A program made the position numbers and the translations under genes. Of a stretch of 64,000 bases of DNA, positions 37,877-47,792 are shown piece by piece. Below the pieces are notes generated by a model that worked only from the letters and a program-made list of their open reading frames with translations, was not told the origin of the DNA and searched no databases. Numbering within the stretch: position 1 is the first letter of the stretch; each line of letters starts with the position of its first letter. The DNA is taken from contig CAJBER010000051.1 of the NCBI GenBank assembly GCA_903952135.1, positions 38,178 through 102,177 of the forward strand. Reading direction: 5' to 3'. Origin of the DNA: an uncultured Algoriphagus sp. GTDB lineage: Bacteria > Bacteroidota > Bacteroidia > Cytophagales > Cyclobacteriaceae.

Positions 37877-40197
37877 TTCTTTGCCTTCTTCATCGGATTG
37901 TCTCCTTGAGCGGCACCTCGAACTGCGGAGCCTCCCTTGAACAATTCAAATCGGGTAGGCTGGTATTGTCTAGGCCAGTAGTTGCTGCTTTCGTCGATGT
38001 CGGCTGTTTCCCGCTTCGGATCGAGGACAAACTTGACCACTTCTTTTTCCTTGGCAAACACCTTGGTTACCTGGGATTCACTTTTTCTCCATATCTCGGC
38101 AGGAATGTGTTCTGTTTCCTTGCTGCCATCGGCATAGTGAAACTCAATAATCAAAGGCATCACCAAGCCGCCTATGTTTTTGAAGGTCATCTCGTATAAG
38201 TTCATGTTGCTATTCAGCAAACTCTTTTCCTTCTCCGATAGGCTGGCAAGGAAGGTTTTGTAGGTTGCCTCATCTTCTGGAGTTACCGTAAATGGATTGT
38301 AACTGTTGTAGAAATCCCGTGTTGCAGGGTCTGCTTCCACTACGGTAGCGGGTACCCACTTGACATTTGCTTCTTTGGATACCGAAGCCTCTTCGCGGTC
38401 GAAATCAGCCTTGGCATCCGCCTTCTTCTGTGCTGGAGTTCGGTTGTCCAACTTGTACCAAGCCACATTTTCAATGGAAATGTCTACCGGATCCGTTCCG
38501 TAGAACCAACCTCTCCAGTACCAATCCAAGTCTACCGCAGAAGCATCTTCTAGAGTACGGAAGAGGTCGTCTGGGGTTGGGTGCTTAAACATCCATCGCT
38601 TGGAGTACTCTTGGAAAGCGAAGTCAAACAAGTCTCTGCCCATCACCGTCTCGCGGAGGATGTTCAAGGCAGTGGCTGGCTTGGCATAGGCATTGGGACC
38701 AAACTGGATGATGTTTTCTGAGTTGGTCATGATTGGCTCGAGCAAGTGCTTTTCGCTTTTCATGTAAGGAACAATTTTGTGCGCAGGGCCACGTCGAGAT
38801 GGATAGTTTCTATCCCACTCTTGCTCAGCCATAAACTGCATGAAGGTGTTCAATCCCTCGTCCATCCAAGTCCACTGACGTTCGTCTGAGTTGACGATCA
38901 TCGGGAAGTAGTTGTGTCCCACCTCGTGGATGATCACGGAGATCATGCCGTATTTAATGGCATCCGAGTAGGTGCCGTCCGCATCTGGTCTTCCGTAGTT
39001 GAAGCAGATCATCGGGTACTCCATGCCGTTGCTGCCTTCTACGGAGATGGCGGTAGGGTAGGGATAGTCAAAGGTATGCGAAGAGTAAGACTTCAAGGTG
39101 TGAGCCACTACGCGGGTGGAATATTGCTCCCAAAGTGGATTGCCTTCCTTGCCGTAGTAAGACATAGCCATGACATCCTTGCCACCTTGCTTTACAGCCA
39201 TAGCATCCCAGATGAATTTACGGGAGGAAGTCCAAGCAAAGTCACGTACGTTTTCTGCCTTGAATATCCAGGTTTTCTTGCCGGGTGCTTTTTTCTTTTC
39301 TAGGGCTTCTGCTTCTGCTTGCGTACGGATGATGACTGGGGCATCGTAGGTCTGCTTGGCCTTGTTCCAACGCTGAAGTTCGGTGGCAGAAAGTACTTGT
39401 TCCGGATTCTGAAGGACCCCGGTAGCGCCTACCATGTGGTCTGCAGGCACCGTGATGCGCACTTCGTAGTCTCCAAAGGTGAGCGCAAATTCCCCTTGAC
39501 CTAGGAACTGCTTGTTTTGCCATCCTTGAAAGTCAGAATAGACTGCCATGCGTGGAAACCACTCGGCCATGGTGTAGAGGTAGTTGCCATCCTTCGGAAA
39601 ATACTCGTAGCCCGGGCGACCACCAATATAGCCTACGCGGTCGGTGATGTTGAAACTCCAGTCGATGCTGAATTGAACGGTTTCTCCTGCCTTCAAAGGC
39701 TTGGGAAGATCTATGCGCATCATGGTCTTGTTGATGGCTACGTTGAGAGGCTTTCCGGAAGCATCCTGGATGGAGAGGATCTTCACGTCGTAGTCGTCCG
39801 AATGCCAGAGAATGCCTTCCAAGGTGCGCAAGGACATTTTCGGGGTAATGCTGGATTCGGTCACTTTTGGGGTGTCGGAATCCTTGCCTCGGTTATTCTG
39901 ATCCAGCTGCAACCAAAGGTAAGTCAGCACATCTGGGGAATTGTTGATGTAAGTAACCGTCTCCTTGCCCTTGATGGACTGGTTGGCATCGTCTAGTTCT
40001 ACGTCGATGACATAGTTGGCTTGCTGCTGCCAGTACAGGTGGCCAGGTGCACCTGAAGCGGTGCGGTACACATTGGGTGTGCGGAGCATTGGGCCTAATT
40101 GCTCAAAGCGGATGCCGTGATTTTGCTCGGTATGCTGGGCGAGGGCTGGGAAAAAGGCAGCGCAAGCAAAAATGGCGAGGGCGACTATTTTTTTCAT
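37870..40197 (-). CDS. M1-family metallopeptidase
   Basis: Signal peptide from internal Met (MKKIVALAIFACAAFFPALAQ); VIIHEVGHNYFPMIVNSDERQWTWMDEGLNTF (HExxH...E). Confidence 0.9.
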   Translation of the reverse strand: MKKIVALAIFACAAFFPALAQHTEQNHGIRFEQLGPMLRTPNVYRTASGAPGHLYWQQQANYVIDVELDDANQSIKGKETVTYINNSPDVLTYLWLQLDQNNRGKDSDTPKVTESSITPKMSLRTLEGILWHSDDYDVKILSIQDASGKPLNVAINKTMMRIDLPKPLKAGETVQFSIDWSFNITDRVGYIGGRPGYEYFPKDGNYLYTMAEWFPRMAVYSDFQGWQNKQFLGQGEFALTFGDYEVRITVPADHMVGATGVLQNPEQVLSATELQRWNKAKQTYDAPVIIRTQAEAEALEKKKAPGKKTWIFKAENVRDFAWTSSRKFIWDAMAVKQGGKDVMAMSYYGKEGNPLWEQYSTRVVAHTLKSYSSHTFDYPYPTAISVEGSNGMEYPMICFNYGRPDADGTYSDAIKYGMISVIIHEVGHNYFPMIVNSDERQWTWMDEGLNTFMQFMAEQEWDRNYPSRRGPAHKIVPYMKSEKHLLEPIMTNSENIIQFGPNAYAKPATALNILRETVMGRDLFDFAFQEYSKRWMFKHPTPDDLFRTLEDASAVDLDWYWRGWFYGTDPVDISIENVAWYKLDNRTPAQKKADAKADFDREEASVSKEANVKWVPATVVEADPATRDFYNSYNPFTVTPEDEATYKTFLASLSEKEKSLLNSNMNLYEMTFKNIGGLVMPLIIEFHYADGSKETEHIPAEIWRKSESQVTKVFAKEKEVVKFVLDPKRETADIDESSNYWPRQYQPTRFELFKGGSAVRGAAQGDNPMKKAKKK

Positions 40198-40265
40198 AAA
40201 GGGGATTGAATCAAAGTTCAGTAGAGAAAGGTACGGTTTTCTAGAAAGAAATGAAGTGACTAAGG

Positions 40266-40844
40266 TTACCAAAATTTGGTTTGCAGGAGCATCATGCAAG
40301 CAACACCCAGGATAAAGGCAGAAAGGATCAAGGTCCATTCTTTGCGGTTCATTCCGGCTAGGTGTACGAGTGAGGTGATGAGCAGGAAGGCTGCTACGAT
40401 GACAATTTGCCCTACTTCAAGCCCCACATTAAATGCCAGTAGGGGCTGCCAAATGGAGGCCTCCTTACCGAGCAGGGATCTGAGGTAATTGGAAAATCCA
40501 AGTCCGTGGATTAATCCAAAAAGGAGTGCAAGCAGGTAATTCAATTGGATTCCCTTACCGGAATTTGGCTTGGGCTTGATCAGGGTCAGCAGGGCTGTGA
40601 AGGCGATCGTCACCGGGATGAGAAACTCGATAACTTCGGAGCGGATTTGCACTACCTCAAAGGTAGCGAGCGCCAAAGTGAGCGAGTGCCCAAGGGTAAA
40701 TGCAGTGATGAGGAGTAGGATTTTTGCCCAATCTCGGGCCACATACACGGCACAAAGGGAAAGGATAAACAAGATATGGTCAAACCCCTGGAGGTCTAAA
40801 ATATGCTGCAGGCCTAACTTAAAATAGAGTTCAAATGAAGTCAT
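40266..40844 (-). CDS. HupE/UreJ-family membrane protein
   Basis: GLQHILDLQGFDHILFILSLCA, HSLTLALA, FGLIHGLGFSNYL, FNVGLEVGQI. Confidence 0.85.
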   Translation of the reverse strand: MTSFELYFKLGLQHILDLQGFDHILFILSLCAVYVARDWAKILLLITAFTLGHSLTLALATFEVVQIRSEVIEFLIPVTIAFTALLTLIKPKPNSGKGIQLNYLLALLFGLIHGLGFSNYLRSLLGKEASIWQPLLAFNVGLEVGQIVIVAAFLLITSLVHLAGMNRKEWTLILSAFILGVACMMLLQTKFW

Positions 40845-40927
40845 ATTCGGAGAAATACTTCGAAAAGAAAGAATTTAAGTTCAATATTACAGCATAATTC
40901 CTACAAACGGCACAATTGGATTAGCAA

Positions 40928-41419
40928 ATGCAACTCACTGTCATTTCTTGGGCACTTTGGGCCTACCTTTCGCTCTTACATCCTTTTTTCATTTCCCTGA
41001 CCGAAGTCCGCTACAACGCGGGTTCGAAAAAAATGGAACTGGCTCAGAAAATCTTCTGGGACGATTTGGAGGTGGCTCTGAGTAAGGAGGCTGGAGTAAC
41101 GGTGGATTTTTTAAAGCCCAAAGACAAGGCCAAGTTAGAAAGCCAAGTAAAGGCCTACCTCCTCAAGCATACCCAGGTTTGGGTCAATGGAAAGTTGGTT
41201 CCACTGACATACCTGGGTTATGAAGTAGAGGAAGATGCCGCCTGGTTTTACTTGGAATCGACTGCCACAACAACCCCCAAGACCGTGGAGGTGCAAAACA
41301 CCTTGTTGCTACGAGATTTTGACGGGCAGCAAAATATTGTCCACGTGTACATCAACTCCAAGTCTCCCAAGAGTCTATTGTTAGGGGAAGGAAAGGAGAA
41401 GGGGAAGATTGAGTTTTAG
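40928..41419 (+). CDS. DUF6702-like protein
   Basis: HPFFISLTEVRYNAGSKKMELAQKIFWDDLEVAL...; divergent from HupE/UreJ gene. Confidence 0.7.
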   Translation: MQLTVISWALWAYLSLLHPFFISLTEVRYNAGSKKMELAQKIFWDDLEVALSKEAGVTVDFLKPKDKAKLESQVKAYLLKHTQVWVNGKLVPLTYLGYEVEEDAAWFYLESTATTTPKTVEVQNTLLLRDFDGQQNIVHVYINSKSPKSLLLGEGKEKGKIEF

Positions 41420-41428
41420 AAGCGAGAT

Positions 41429-41575
41429 GCTACTCCACTGAAATACCATAGAAATATACTTCGCTACGCTTCGTGAAATAAAGTTGAAATAAGTATTTGA
41501 AACACGAATTGAAGTCAATATTTCTCCGAGCTTGCTCGGATTGTTTCTACCTTATTTCCATTGTATTTCCTAACC
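41429..41575. repeat. R1 long-hairpin repeat, copy C
   Basis: CTTCGCTACGCTTCGTGAAATA left core; TCCGAGC-TT-GCTCGGA right tip; xTTTC boxes at 41543, 41554, 41565 (11-nt period). Confidence 0.8.
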
Positions 41576-41600
41576 CATTTCTGGTACTTAGTATATTTAC

Positions 41601-43076
41601 TTACAATTTCTCAAAAATCCTTCTAAAGCTCGTTGCCTCGGTGATGCGACCATGCAATTCGGAGATGGCGACGCGCTCCTGCTCGGTGCTATCACGGTGA
41701 CGGATGGTGACGGTGTTGTCTTCCAAGGTCTGGTGATCCACGGCGATACAGAATGGAGTTCCGATCAAGTCTTGACGGGTATATCTCTTGCCGATTGATC
41801 CAGAATCTTCGTAGATGATGTTGAAGTCGTACTTGAGCAATTCTACGATCTCCTGCCCTTTTTCAGGCAAACCATCTTTCTTGATGATGGGAAGAATGGC
41901 GGCCTTCACCGGAGCAATGGCTGGGTGCAATTTCAAATACGTTCTGCTCTTCTCTTCGGAATGCTCTTCGGTATAGGCATTGCAGAGGGTCAACAAGAAC
42001 AGTCGATCTGCACCGATGGAGGTTTCAATCACATAGGGGATGTAGTTCTGGTTGATCTCTGGATCAAAGTACTGCTGCTTCTTTTTGGAGTACTCCTGGT
42101 GTGATTTGAGATCAAAGTCGGTTCGGGAGTGAATGCCTTCCACTTCCTTGAAGCCAAATGGAAATTCAAATTCGATGTCCATGGCGGCGTTGGCGTAGTG
42201 GGCCAACTTCTCATGCGGGTGCTTGCGGAGTTTGTCAGCAGGTGTACCCAAGGCCAAGTGCCAAGCCATTCGGGTGGCAGCCCACTTTTCGTACCATTCC
42301 AGTTCGGTGCCAGGACGCACGAAAAACTGCATTTCCATTTGTTCAAACTCCCGCATACGGAAGATAAACTGTCGTGCCACGATCTCGTTACGGAAGGCTT
42401 TCCCGATCTGAGCGATCCCAAAAGGCACCTTCATGCGGGCGGTCTTTTGCACATTGAGGAAGTTGACAAAGATCCCTTGGGCTGTCTCAGGACGTAGGTA
42501 GATGGTAGAGGAATCTTCCGCTACAGATCCTACCTGGGTGGAAAACATCAGGTTGAACTGACGTACATCGGTCCAGTTGGAGGTGCCGGAGATCGGGCAT
42601 TTGATGCCTTCGTTGGTGATCAAGTCACGCACGCCGGCGAGGTCTTCTGCTTCAAGCATTCTCGCCAAAGCAGCGGTCAGTTCTTTACCTTTTTCGGCTT
42701 GACCTGCTTTTTCAAGGGCGGCTGCATGTTCTTCTACGAGCACATCGGCGCGGTAACGCTTTTTACTGTCCTTATTATCGATCATGGGATCGTTGAAGGA
42801 GTCCACGTGGCCAGAAGCCTTCCAGGTGGTGGGGTGCATAAAGATGGCCGCATCAATGCCGACAATGTTGTCTTGCACGCGGGTCATGCTTTCCCACCAG
42901 AGGCGCTTGAGGTTGTTTTTCAACTCTACCCCATAGGCTCCGTAGTCGTATACTGCCTGTAGGCCGTCGTAGATTTCGGAACTCGGGTACACAAAGCCAT
43001 ACTCTTTCGCATGGGAGATGATATCTTTCAATTGGGCGTTTTCGCCTGGAGTTTCTGTTTTTGCCATAGGGCGCAA
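41601..43076 (-). CDS. glyS: Glycyl-tRNA synthetase (single-chain type)
   Basis: SHAKEYGFVYPSSEIYDGLQAVYDYGAYGVELKNNLKRLWW, YLRPETAQGIFVNF, GIAQIGKAFRNEI, MREFEQMEMQFF. Confidence 0.95.
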   Translation of the reverse strand: MRPMAKTETPGENAQLKDIISHAKEYGFVYPSSEIYDGLQAVYDYGAYGVELKNNLKRLWWESMTRVQDNIVGIDAAIFMHPTTWKASGHVDSFNDPMIDNKDSKKRYRADVLVEEHAAALEKAGQAEKGKELTAALARMLEAEDLAGVRDLITNEGIKCPISGTSNWTDVRQFNLMFSTQVGSVAEDSSTIYLRPETAQGIFVNFLNVQKTARMKVPFGIAQIGKAFRNEIVARQFIFRMREFEQMEMQFFVRPGTELEWYEKWAATRMAWHLALGTPADKLRKHPHEKLAHYANAAMDIEFEFPFGFKEVEGIHSRTDFDLKSHQEYSKKKQQYFDPEINQNYIPYVIETSIGADRLFLLTLCNAYTEEHSEEKSRTYLKLHPAIAPVKAAILPIIKKDGLPEKGQEIVELLKYDFNIIYEDSGSIGKRYTRQDLIGTPFCIAVDHQTLEDNTVTIRHRDSTEQERVAISELHGRITEATSFRRIFEKL

Positions 43077-43144
43077 AATTAAGGAATCTAATTGATTTGC
43101 GGAGGTTGGGACCTGGGCTTATTTCTCGATTGAAAAGGGTTTGC

Positions 43145-44191
43145 CTACCATTTTCCCTCTTCTTGGCTGATTTTTCGTCCTTCTTTGGCCGATAAAAAGG
43201 AGGCTTGAATAATGCGCAGCACTGGAATTGCTTGTTCCAAGGTGACCAAGAGCGGAGCCTTGCTACTAATAGCCTCGGCCACATTTTCGTAAAACACGCG
43301 GTAATCTCCTCGCAGGGTGGGGTAAGCCTGGGTTTCGTGTTCGTAGTGAATGTGCCCCCAGCGCGCTTCGGGTTCTACTCCCCAATCGTCACCGGCTGGG
43401 ATTTTTTTATCCTTGAATGCCTGTTCCTGCACATCGAGGTGAAACTTTTGGTAGGTGCCTTTTTCGCCCAGAAGCATGAATTTTGGAGTAGGTACATTGA
43501 CCATGGCTCCTGCAGTGACGCGTGCTTTGAAGCCAGGATAGTCAAAAGCAATGTCGAAATAATCGTCCGAAAGGGCATTTGAGCGCTGAAATCGAATATC
43601 GGCCCAAATAGCGGTAGGCTTTCCAAAAAGTAGGACCACTTGATCGATCAGGTGGGAGCCCAGATCGTAGGTGATCCCGTTGCCAGGCACAGCCTTTTCC
43701 CGCCAGTTTTCCGATACCTGGGGGCGGAAGCGGTCAAAATGGGACTCCAGGTAAACGAGACGGCCGAGCAGGTTCTTGGCCACAATTTCTTGGAGCGTTT
43801 TGAAATCTCCGTCGTAGCGTCGGTTGTGAAAAATGCTGCAGACCAAGTTTTTGGATGTGGCGAGCACCAACAGTTCCTCTGCCTCTTCGGCCACGAGCGT
43901 GACGGGTTTGTCCACGACCACATGCTTTCCGGCGAGAAGGCATTGCTTCGCCATGGAAAAATGAAGTTCGTTTGGCGTAGTGATGCAGATCAGATCGGCC
44001 GCATCTGCAGCCAAGAGAGCTTCCAGGCTGGTGAAGGTTTGCACCTTGGGATACTTTTGCTGGCAGCGGAAGCCATTTCGCTCGACTACGGCTACGAAGT
44101 CTAAGGTAGGGCAAACTTCCAGGAGTGGAGCATGCATTTTTTCGGCAACGGAGCCGTAGCCGACTAAGGCTGCACGAAGGATTTGTGACAT
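43145..44191 (-). CDS. Gfo/Idh/MocA-family oxidoreductase
   Basis: RAALVGYGSVAEKMHAPLL Rossmann motif, CITTPNELHFSMAKQCLLAGKHVVVDKP (EKP-like). Confidence 0.9.
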   Translation of the reverse strand: MSQILRAALVGYGSVAEKMHAPLLEVCPTLDFVAVVERNGFRCQQKYPKVQTFTSLEALLAADAADLICITTPNELHFSMAKQCLLAGKHVVVDKPVTLVAEEAEELLVLATSKNLVCSIFHNRRYDGDFKTLQEIVAKNLLGRLVYLESHFDRFRPQVSENWREKAVPGNGITYDLGSHLIDQVVLLFGKPTAIWADIRFQRSNALSDDYFDIAFDYPGFKARVTAGAMVNVPTPKFMLLGEKGTYQKFHLDVQEQAFKDKKIPAGDDWGVEPEARWGHIHYEHETQAYPTLRGDYRVFYENVAEAISSKAPLLVTLEQAIPVLRIIQASFLSAKEGRKISQEEGKW

Positions 44192-44251
44192 GGTGAGTAC
44201 TGGTTTATTCAATTTTGGCGAAGCCTCAACTAAGGTAATCAACCCGCCGAG

Positions 44252-44287
44252 TACAAAAAAAAAGGGCGGGAAATTTTCCCGCCCTTC
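44252..44287 (-). terminator. Rho-independent terminator downstream of secDF
   Basis: AAGGGCGGGAAA...TTTCCCGCCCTT; T-tract on minus strand. Confidence 0.87.
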
Positions 44288-44305
44288 TTCTAGAATTAGT
44301 AAGGC

Positions 44306-47302
44306 TTAGCCTTTTTTGGTTTCCTTCTGAGAACCTTCTTCGTCGATTTCTTTCTTCATCAAATCCACGACGATAGGTGTCGCGATGTAGATAGAAGAGA
44401 AGGTACCCACGGTAATACCCACAAATAGGGCGAAGGAGAATCCTCTCAATACCTCACCTCCAAAGAAGAGGAGGACAATCACCACGATCAAGGTAGTGAA
44501 GGAGGTGATCAAGGTACGGCTCAAGGTTTCGTTGATCGAATCGTTGAATACTTTGAGCATGTGACGAGAACCTCTGTTTTCCACATTTTCACGGATACGG
44601 TCATAGATAATTACCGTATCGTTGATGGAGTAACCGATGACCGTTAAGATAGCCGCAATGAACACTTGGTCAATTTCGAAAGAGGCACCAAAAGTACCGG
44701 CAATCGAAAATGCCGCGATCACAAAGAGTGCATCGTGCGCCAAGGCCACAATCGCTCCCAAGGAGAACTGCCACTTACGGAAGCGCATCAAGATATAAAG
44801 GAAGATGGCAAGTAAAGCGAGTACGATTGCCTGCACCGAAGAGGATTTGATATCATTCGCCACCGTTGCACCCACCTTAGAAGATCCGGTGATGGAGAAC
44901 TGCTTGTCTTTAAGCTGAGTTGTGTTTTCTACGAAAGCAAATCCAGTCACTGCTGCAATGCCTTCTTTCACTTTGCTTTCTACTTCTTTGTTTGAAGCGT
45001 CATCGTCTTCGTTGATCAAGTAGGAGGTAGTCACTTTTAGGACGTTGTTTGATCCGTAAGTTTTCACTTCCACAGATCCATCAAATTCCCCATCTAGACC
45101 CACTTTCAAATCAGAAGGCACCATTGGTTGGTTGAAGGCAACGACATACGAACGCCCACCTGTAAAGTCTACACCTAGCTTCAAGCCATTGACTACAGCA
45201 AGTCCCAAACCGATCAAGATGATGGAAGAGGAAGCGATGTAAGCTATCTTTCTTTTGCTCATGAAGTCAATGTTCAATGCAGCCAAAGAATTTTTAGCAA
45301 ATGGAGTAGCGAAAGAGATGGAGCTCTTGTCTCCTTTTTTAGTCATCCAAGAAATCATTACTCGGGTAATGAATACGGAAGTAAAGAAGGAACAAGCAAT
45401 ACCAATCATCAATACGATGGCAAATCCTTTCACAGGACCTTGACCCAATGCAAACAAAATGGCACCAGTCAAGAAGGTAGTCACGTTACCATCCAAGATC
45501 GCCGAGAAGGCTTTGTCGTAACCGATATTGATTGCTGACATCAAGTTGACGCCATTACGAAGTTCATCCTTGATACGCTCGAAAATCAATACGTTCGCAT
45601 CAATGGACATACCCATGGTCAACACGATACCTGCAATACCTGGTAAGGTCAATGCGGTGCTAAGTTGCGCTAGGATACCCAAGATGAAGAAGATGTTGAA
45701 TACCAAGGCAGCAACTGCCACCAAGCCACCTTTTGCATAGTAGGCTACCATGAACAAGACCACCAAGGCAAGACCTGCGATCATGGAGATGATCCCTTGA
45801 TTTTGTGCTTCCTCACCTAGGGTAGGGCCGATGATGCTTTCTTCTACGATTTGAGTAGGTGCTGGTAGGGAACCAGATTTCAAGATGTTGGCCAAATCCT
45901 GAGCTTCCAACAAGGTGAAGTTACCTGAGATTTCAGACTGTCCGTTTGGAATCTCACCGTTCACCATTGGAGCAGTGTACACATAGTCGTCAAGGACAAC
46001 TGCGATTCTTCTGCCTACATTTTCAGCGGTAAGGTTTCTCCATTTTCTCGCTCCATCGGCATTCATTTGCATGGATACGGCAGGCTGAGAGGTTTGGTCA
46101 AGGGTCTGGCGAGCGTCTGTTACCACATCTCCTTCAAGCGGAGCCTGGTCAGAGCCTTTTTTCAATTTGATGGCATACAATTCTAGAATCTCTGTACCAT
46201 CTTCAGCTTTGGTTGGCTTGATGCCCCAAAGGAGTTTTAGATCTTTAGGCAAGAACGACTGGTAGCGCTCATTTTTTAGAATTCGATTGACAATTGCTGT
46301 GTCAAGCACATCATAAATCAATCCATAGTCTACTTTTCTTAAAGCGATCAGTGGTGAAATGCTCGCATTGGCATTGTTCATTGGGGAGATCTGTTCCAAC
46401 TGCTTTTCCAACACATTTCTTAAGGAGTCTTCAACAGACAAGGAATCGCTAGCGGTACCAGTGGAGTCGGTAGCGGTGGAATCCGAAGCAGCAAGGTCTC
46501 CGATCTTATTTTTCTGGTCGGCCACCCATGCTTGATTGACTTCTTCTATGGATCCACCGTACTCGTTCAGTTCAAGCACTTCCCAAAACTGCAATTTGGC
46601 TACGCCTTGTAGCAAGTTGCGCACACGCTCTTGGTTGTCTGCACCTGGAAGTTCGATCTGAATTCTTCCTGAACCAGCAATACGCTGAATGTTTGGCTGA
46701 GAAGTACCAAAACGGTCGATACGCGTTCTCAAGATGTTGAAGGAACGGTCGATGGCGTTTTCTACTTCGGTATCAATAATTTCTAGGATATCAGCATCGG
46801 TAGATTCCAGGGAGATTCTTCCTCTGTTAGCCGCTGTAGCAAATACAGCGCTCAATGCTTTGCCTGGATTATTTTTTTGCCATGCAGCATAAAATAAATC
46901 GACAAACTTCGCATTGGAGGTTTTAGAAGCTTCTTTAGCGGCTGCTACTGCAGCATTGAAGGCATCATTTTTAGGATTTCCTGCAATCCCTTTTACGATT
47001 TCTACTGGAGAAACCTCTAGGGTTACGTGCATCCCACCTTGAAGGTCAAGTCCAAGTCCAAGCTCGGTTTCTTTTACTTCTTGGTAGGTATAGCTTGCGC
47101 CTAGAAAGTTGTAAACGGGCTGTCTCCAAACCGAATCTAGGTAAGCTCTTTTCTTGGCAAAGTCAATGTTGCCGGAGGCGTCTGTAGCATAGGCAGTAGC
47201 CTTTTCTTGTACGCCGTTGGAAATGAACGTGAATGACAGGTAATACAAGCATAGCGCTGTAATGATCACCGTCAAAAACACGATTACACCTTTGTTTTGC
47301 AT
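44306..47302 (-). CDS. secDF: Protein translocase subunit SecDF (fused)
   Basis: LGLGLDLQGGMHVTLEV (SecD), GMSIDANVLIFERIKDELR, LGVDFTGGRSYVVAF (SecF), ILTVIGYSINDTVIIYDRIREN. Confidence 0.95.
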   Translation of the reverse strand: MQNKGVIVFLTVIITALCLYYLSFTFISNGVQEKATAYATDASGNIDFAKKRAYLDSVWRQPVYNFLGASYTYQEVKETELGLGLDLQGGMHVTLEVSPVEIVKGIAGNPKNDAFNAAVAAAKEASKTSNAKFVDLFYAAWQKNNPGKALSAVFATAANRGRISLESTDADILEIIDTEVENAIDRSFNILRTRIDRFGTSQPNIQRIAGSGRIQIELPGADNQERVRNLLQGVAKLQFWEVLELNEYGGSIEEVNQAWVADQKNKIGDLAASDSTATDSTGTASDSLSVEDSLRNVLEKQLEQISPMNNANASISPLIALRKVDYGLIYDVLDTAIVNRILKNERYQSFLPKDLKLLWGIKPTKAEDGTEILELYAIKLKKGSDQAPLEGDVVTDARQTLDQTSQPAVSMQMNADGARKWRNLTAENVGRRIAVVLDDYVYTAPMVNGEIPNGQSEISGNFTLLEAQDLANILKSGSLPAPTQIVEESIIGPTLGEEAQNQGIISMIAGLALVVLFMVAYYAKGGLVAVAALVFNIFFILGILAQLSTALTLPGIAGIVLTMGMSIDANVLIFERIKDELRNGVNLMSAINIGYDKAFSAILDGNVTTFLTGAILFALGQGPVKGFAIVLMIGIACSFFTSVFITRVMISWMTKKGDKSSISFATPFAKNSLAALNIDFMSKRKIAYIASSSIILIGLGLAVVNGLKLGVDFTGGRSYVVAFNQPMVPSDLKVGLDGEFDGSVEVKTYGSNNVLKVTTSYLINEDDDASNKEVESKVKEGIAAVTGFAFVENTTQLKDKQFSITGSSKVGATVANDIKSSSVQAIVLALLAIFLYILMRFRKWQFSLGAIVALAHDALFVIAAFSIAGTFGASFEIDQVFIAAILTVIGYSINDTVIIYDRIRENVENRGSRHMLKVFNDSINETLSRTLITSFTTLIVVIVLLFFGGEVLRGFSFALFVGITVGTFSSIYIATPIVVDLMKKEIDEEGSQKETKKG

Positions 47303-47390
47303 TTTGGTAAAATTTAAGGAATTGAATTAATTAAGATTTGACTCGTTCCGGAAAGGGACGAGGAGATGAATTCAGAATGAAAATGAATTT

Positions 47391-47735
47391 TTAGGGCCCC
47401 TGGGGGGAAATAATCCGTTCAAAAAGGATTTCAGTCAGGGAATTGACAAAGGAAACCGTTCCTGATTGAGGAAGCGGGAGCGAAAAATCAACTTGGAAAA
47501 TCTGTGAAATCAGGTAAAAAACCGTGTTTGCCACCTGAAGCACAAAAGGAATAACTGCATCAACGGCTACATCCAAAAAGCTTTGATCAGGCTGTTCGGA
47601 GGATTGTTCGGTACGCGTCTGTTCGGTAGTCGAGGGAAAAAATTCAATGCTCGATACAAATAGGCAAAATAGCAGAACCAGAGCCCACGAGAATCGTTGC
47701 TGGCTGGTACTGTGGTATGTCTTCCTATTTTTCAT
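47391..47735 (-). CDS. Hypothetical protein
   Basis: ORF from internal Met MKNRKTYHSTSQQRF with TM-like segment; no family recognised. Confidence 0.5.
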   Translation of the reverse strand: MKNRKTYHSTSQQRFSWALVLLFCLFVSSIEFFPSTTEQTRTEQSSEQPDQSFLDVAVDAVIPFVLQVANTVFYLISQIFQVDFSLPLPQSGTVSFVNSLTEILFERIISPQGP

Positions 47736-47792
47736 GGGGCACAAATATAGAAAATATTTGAAAATCACCTGCTAAGGCTTGGTTTTTTATGC

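Noticed and set aside
37870-40338. Upstream Met start (MDLDPFCLYPGCCLHD...) for the M1 peptidase
   Set aside because: The internal Met at 40197 begins a clear signal peptide; the N-terminal extension reads through probable 5' UTR.
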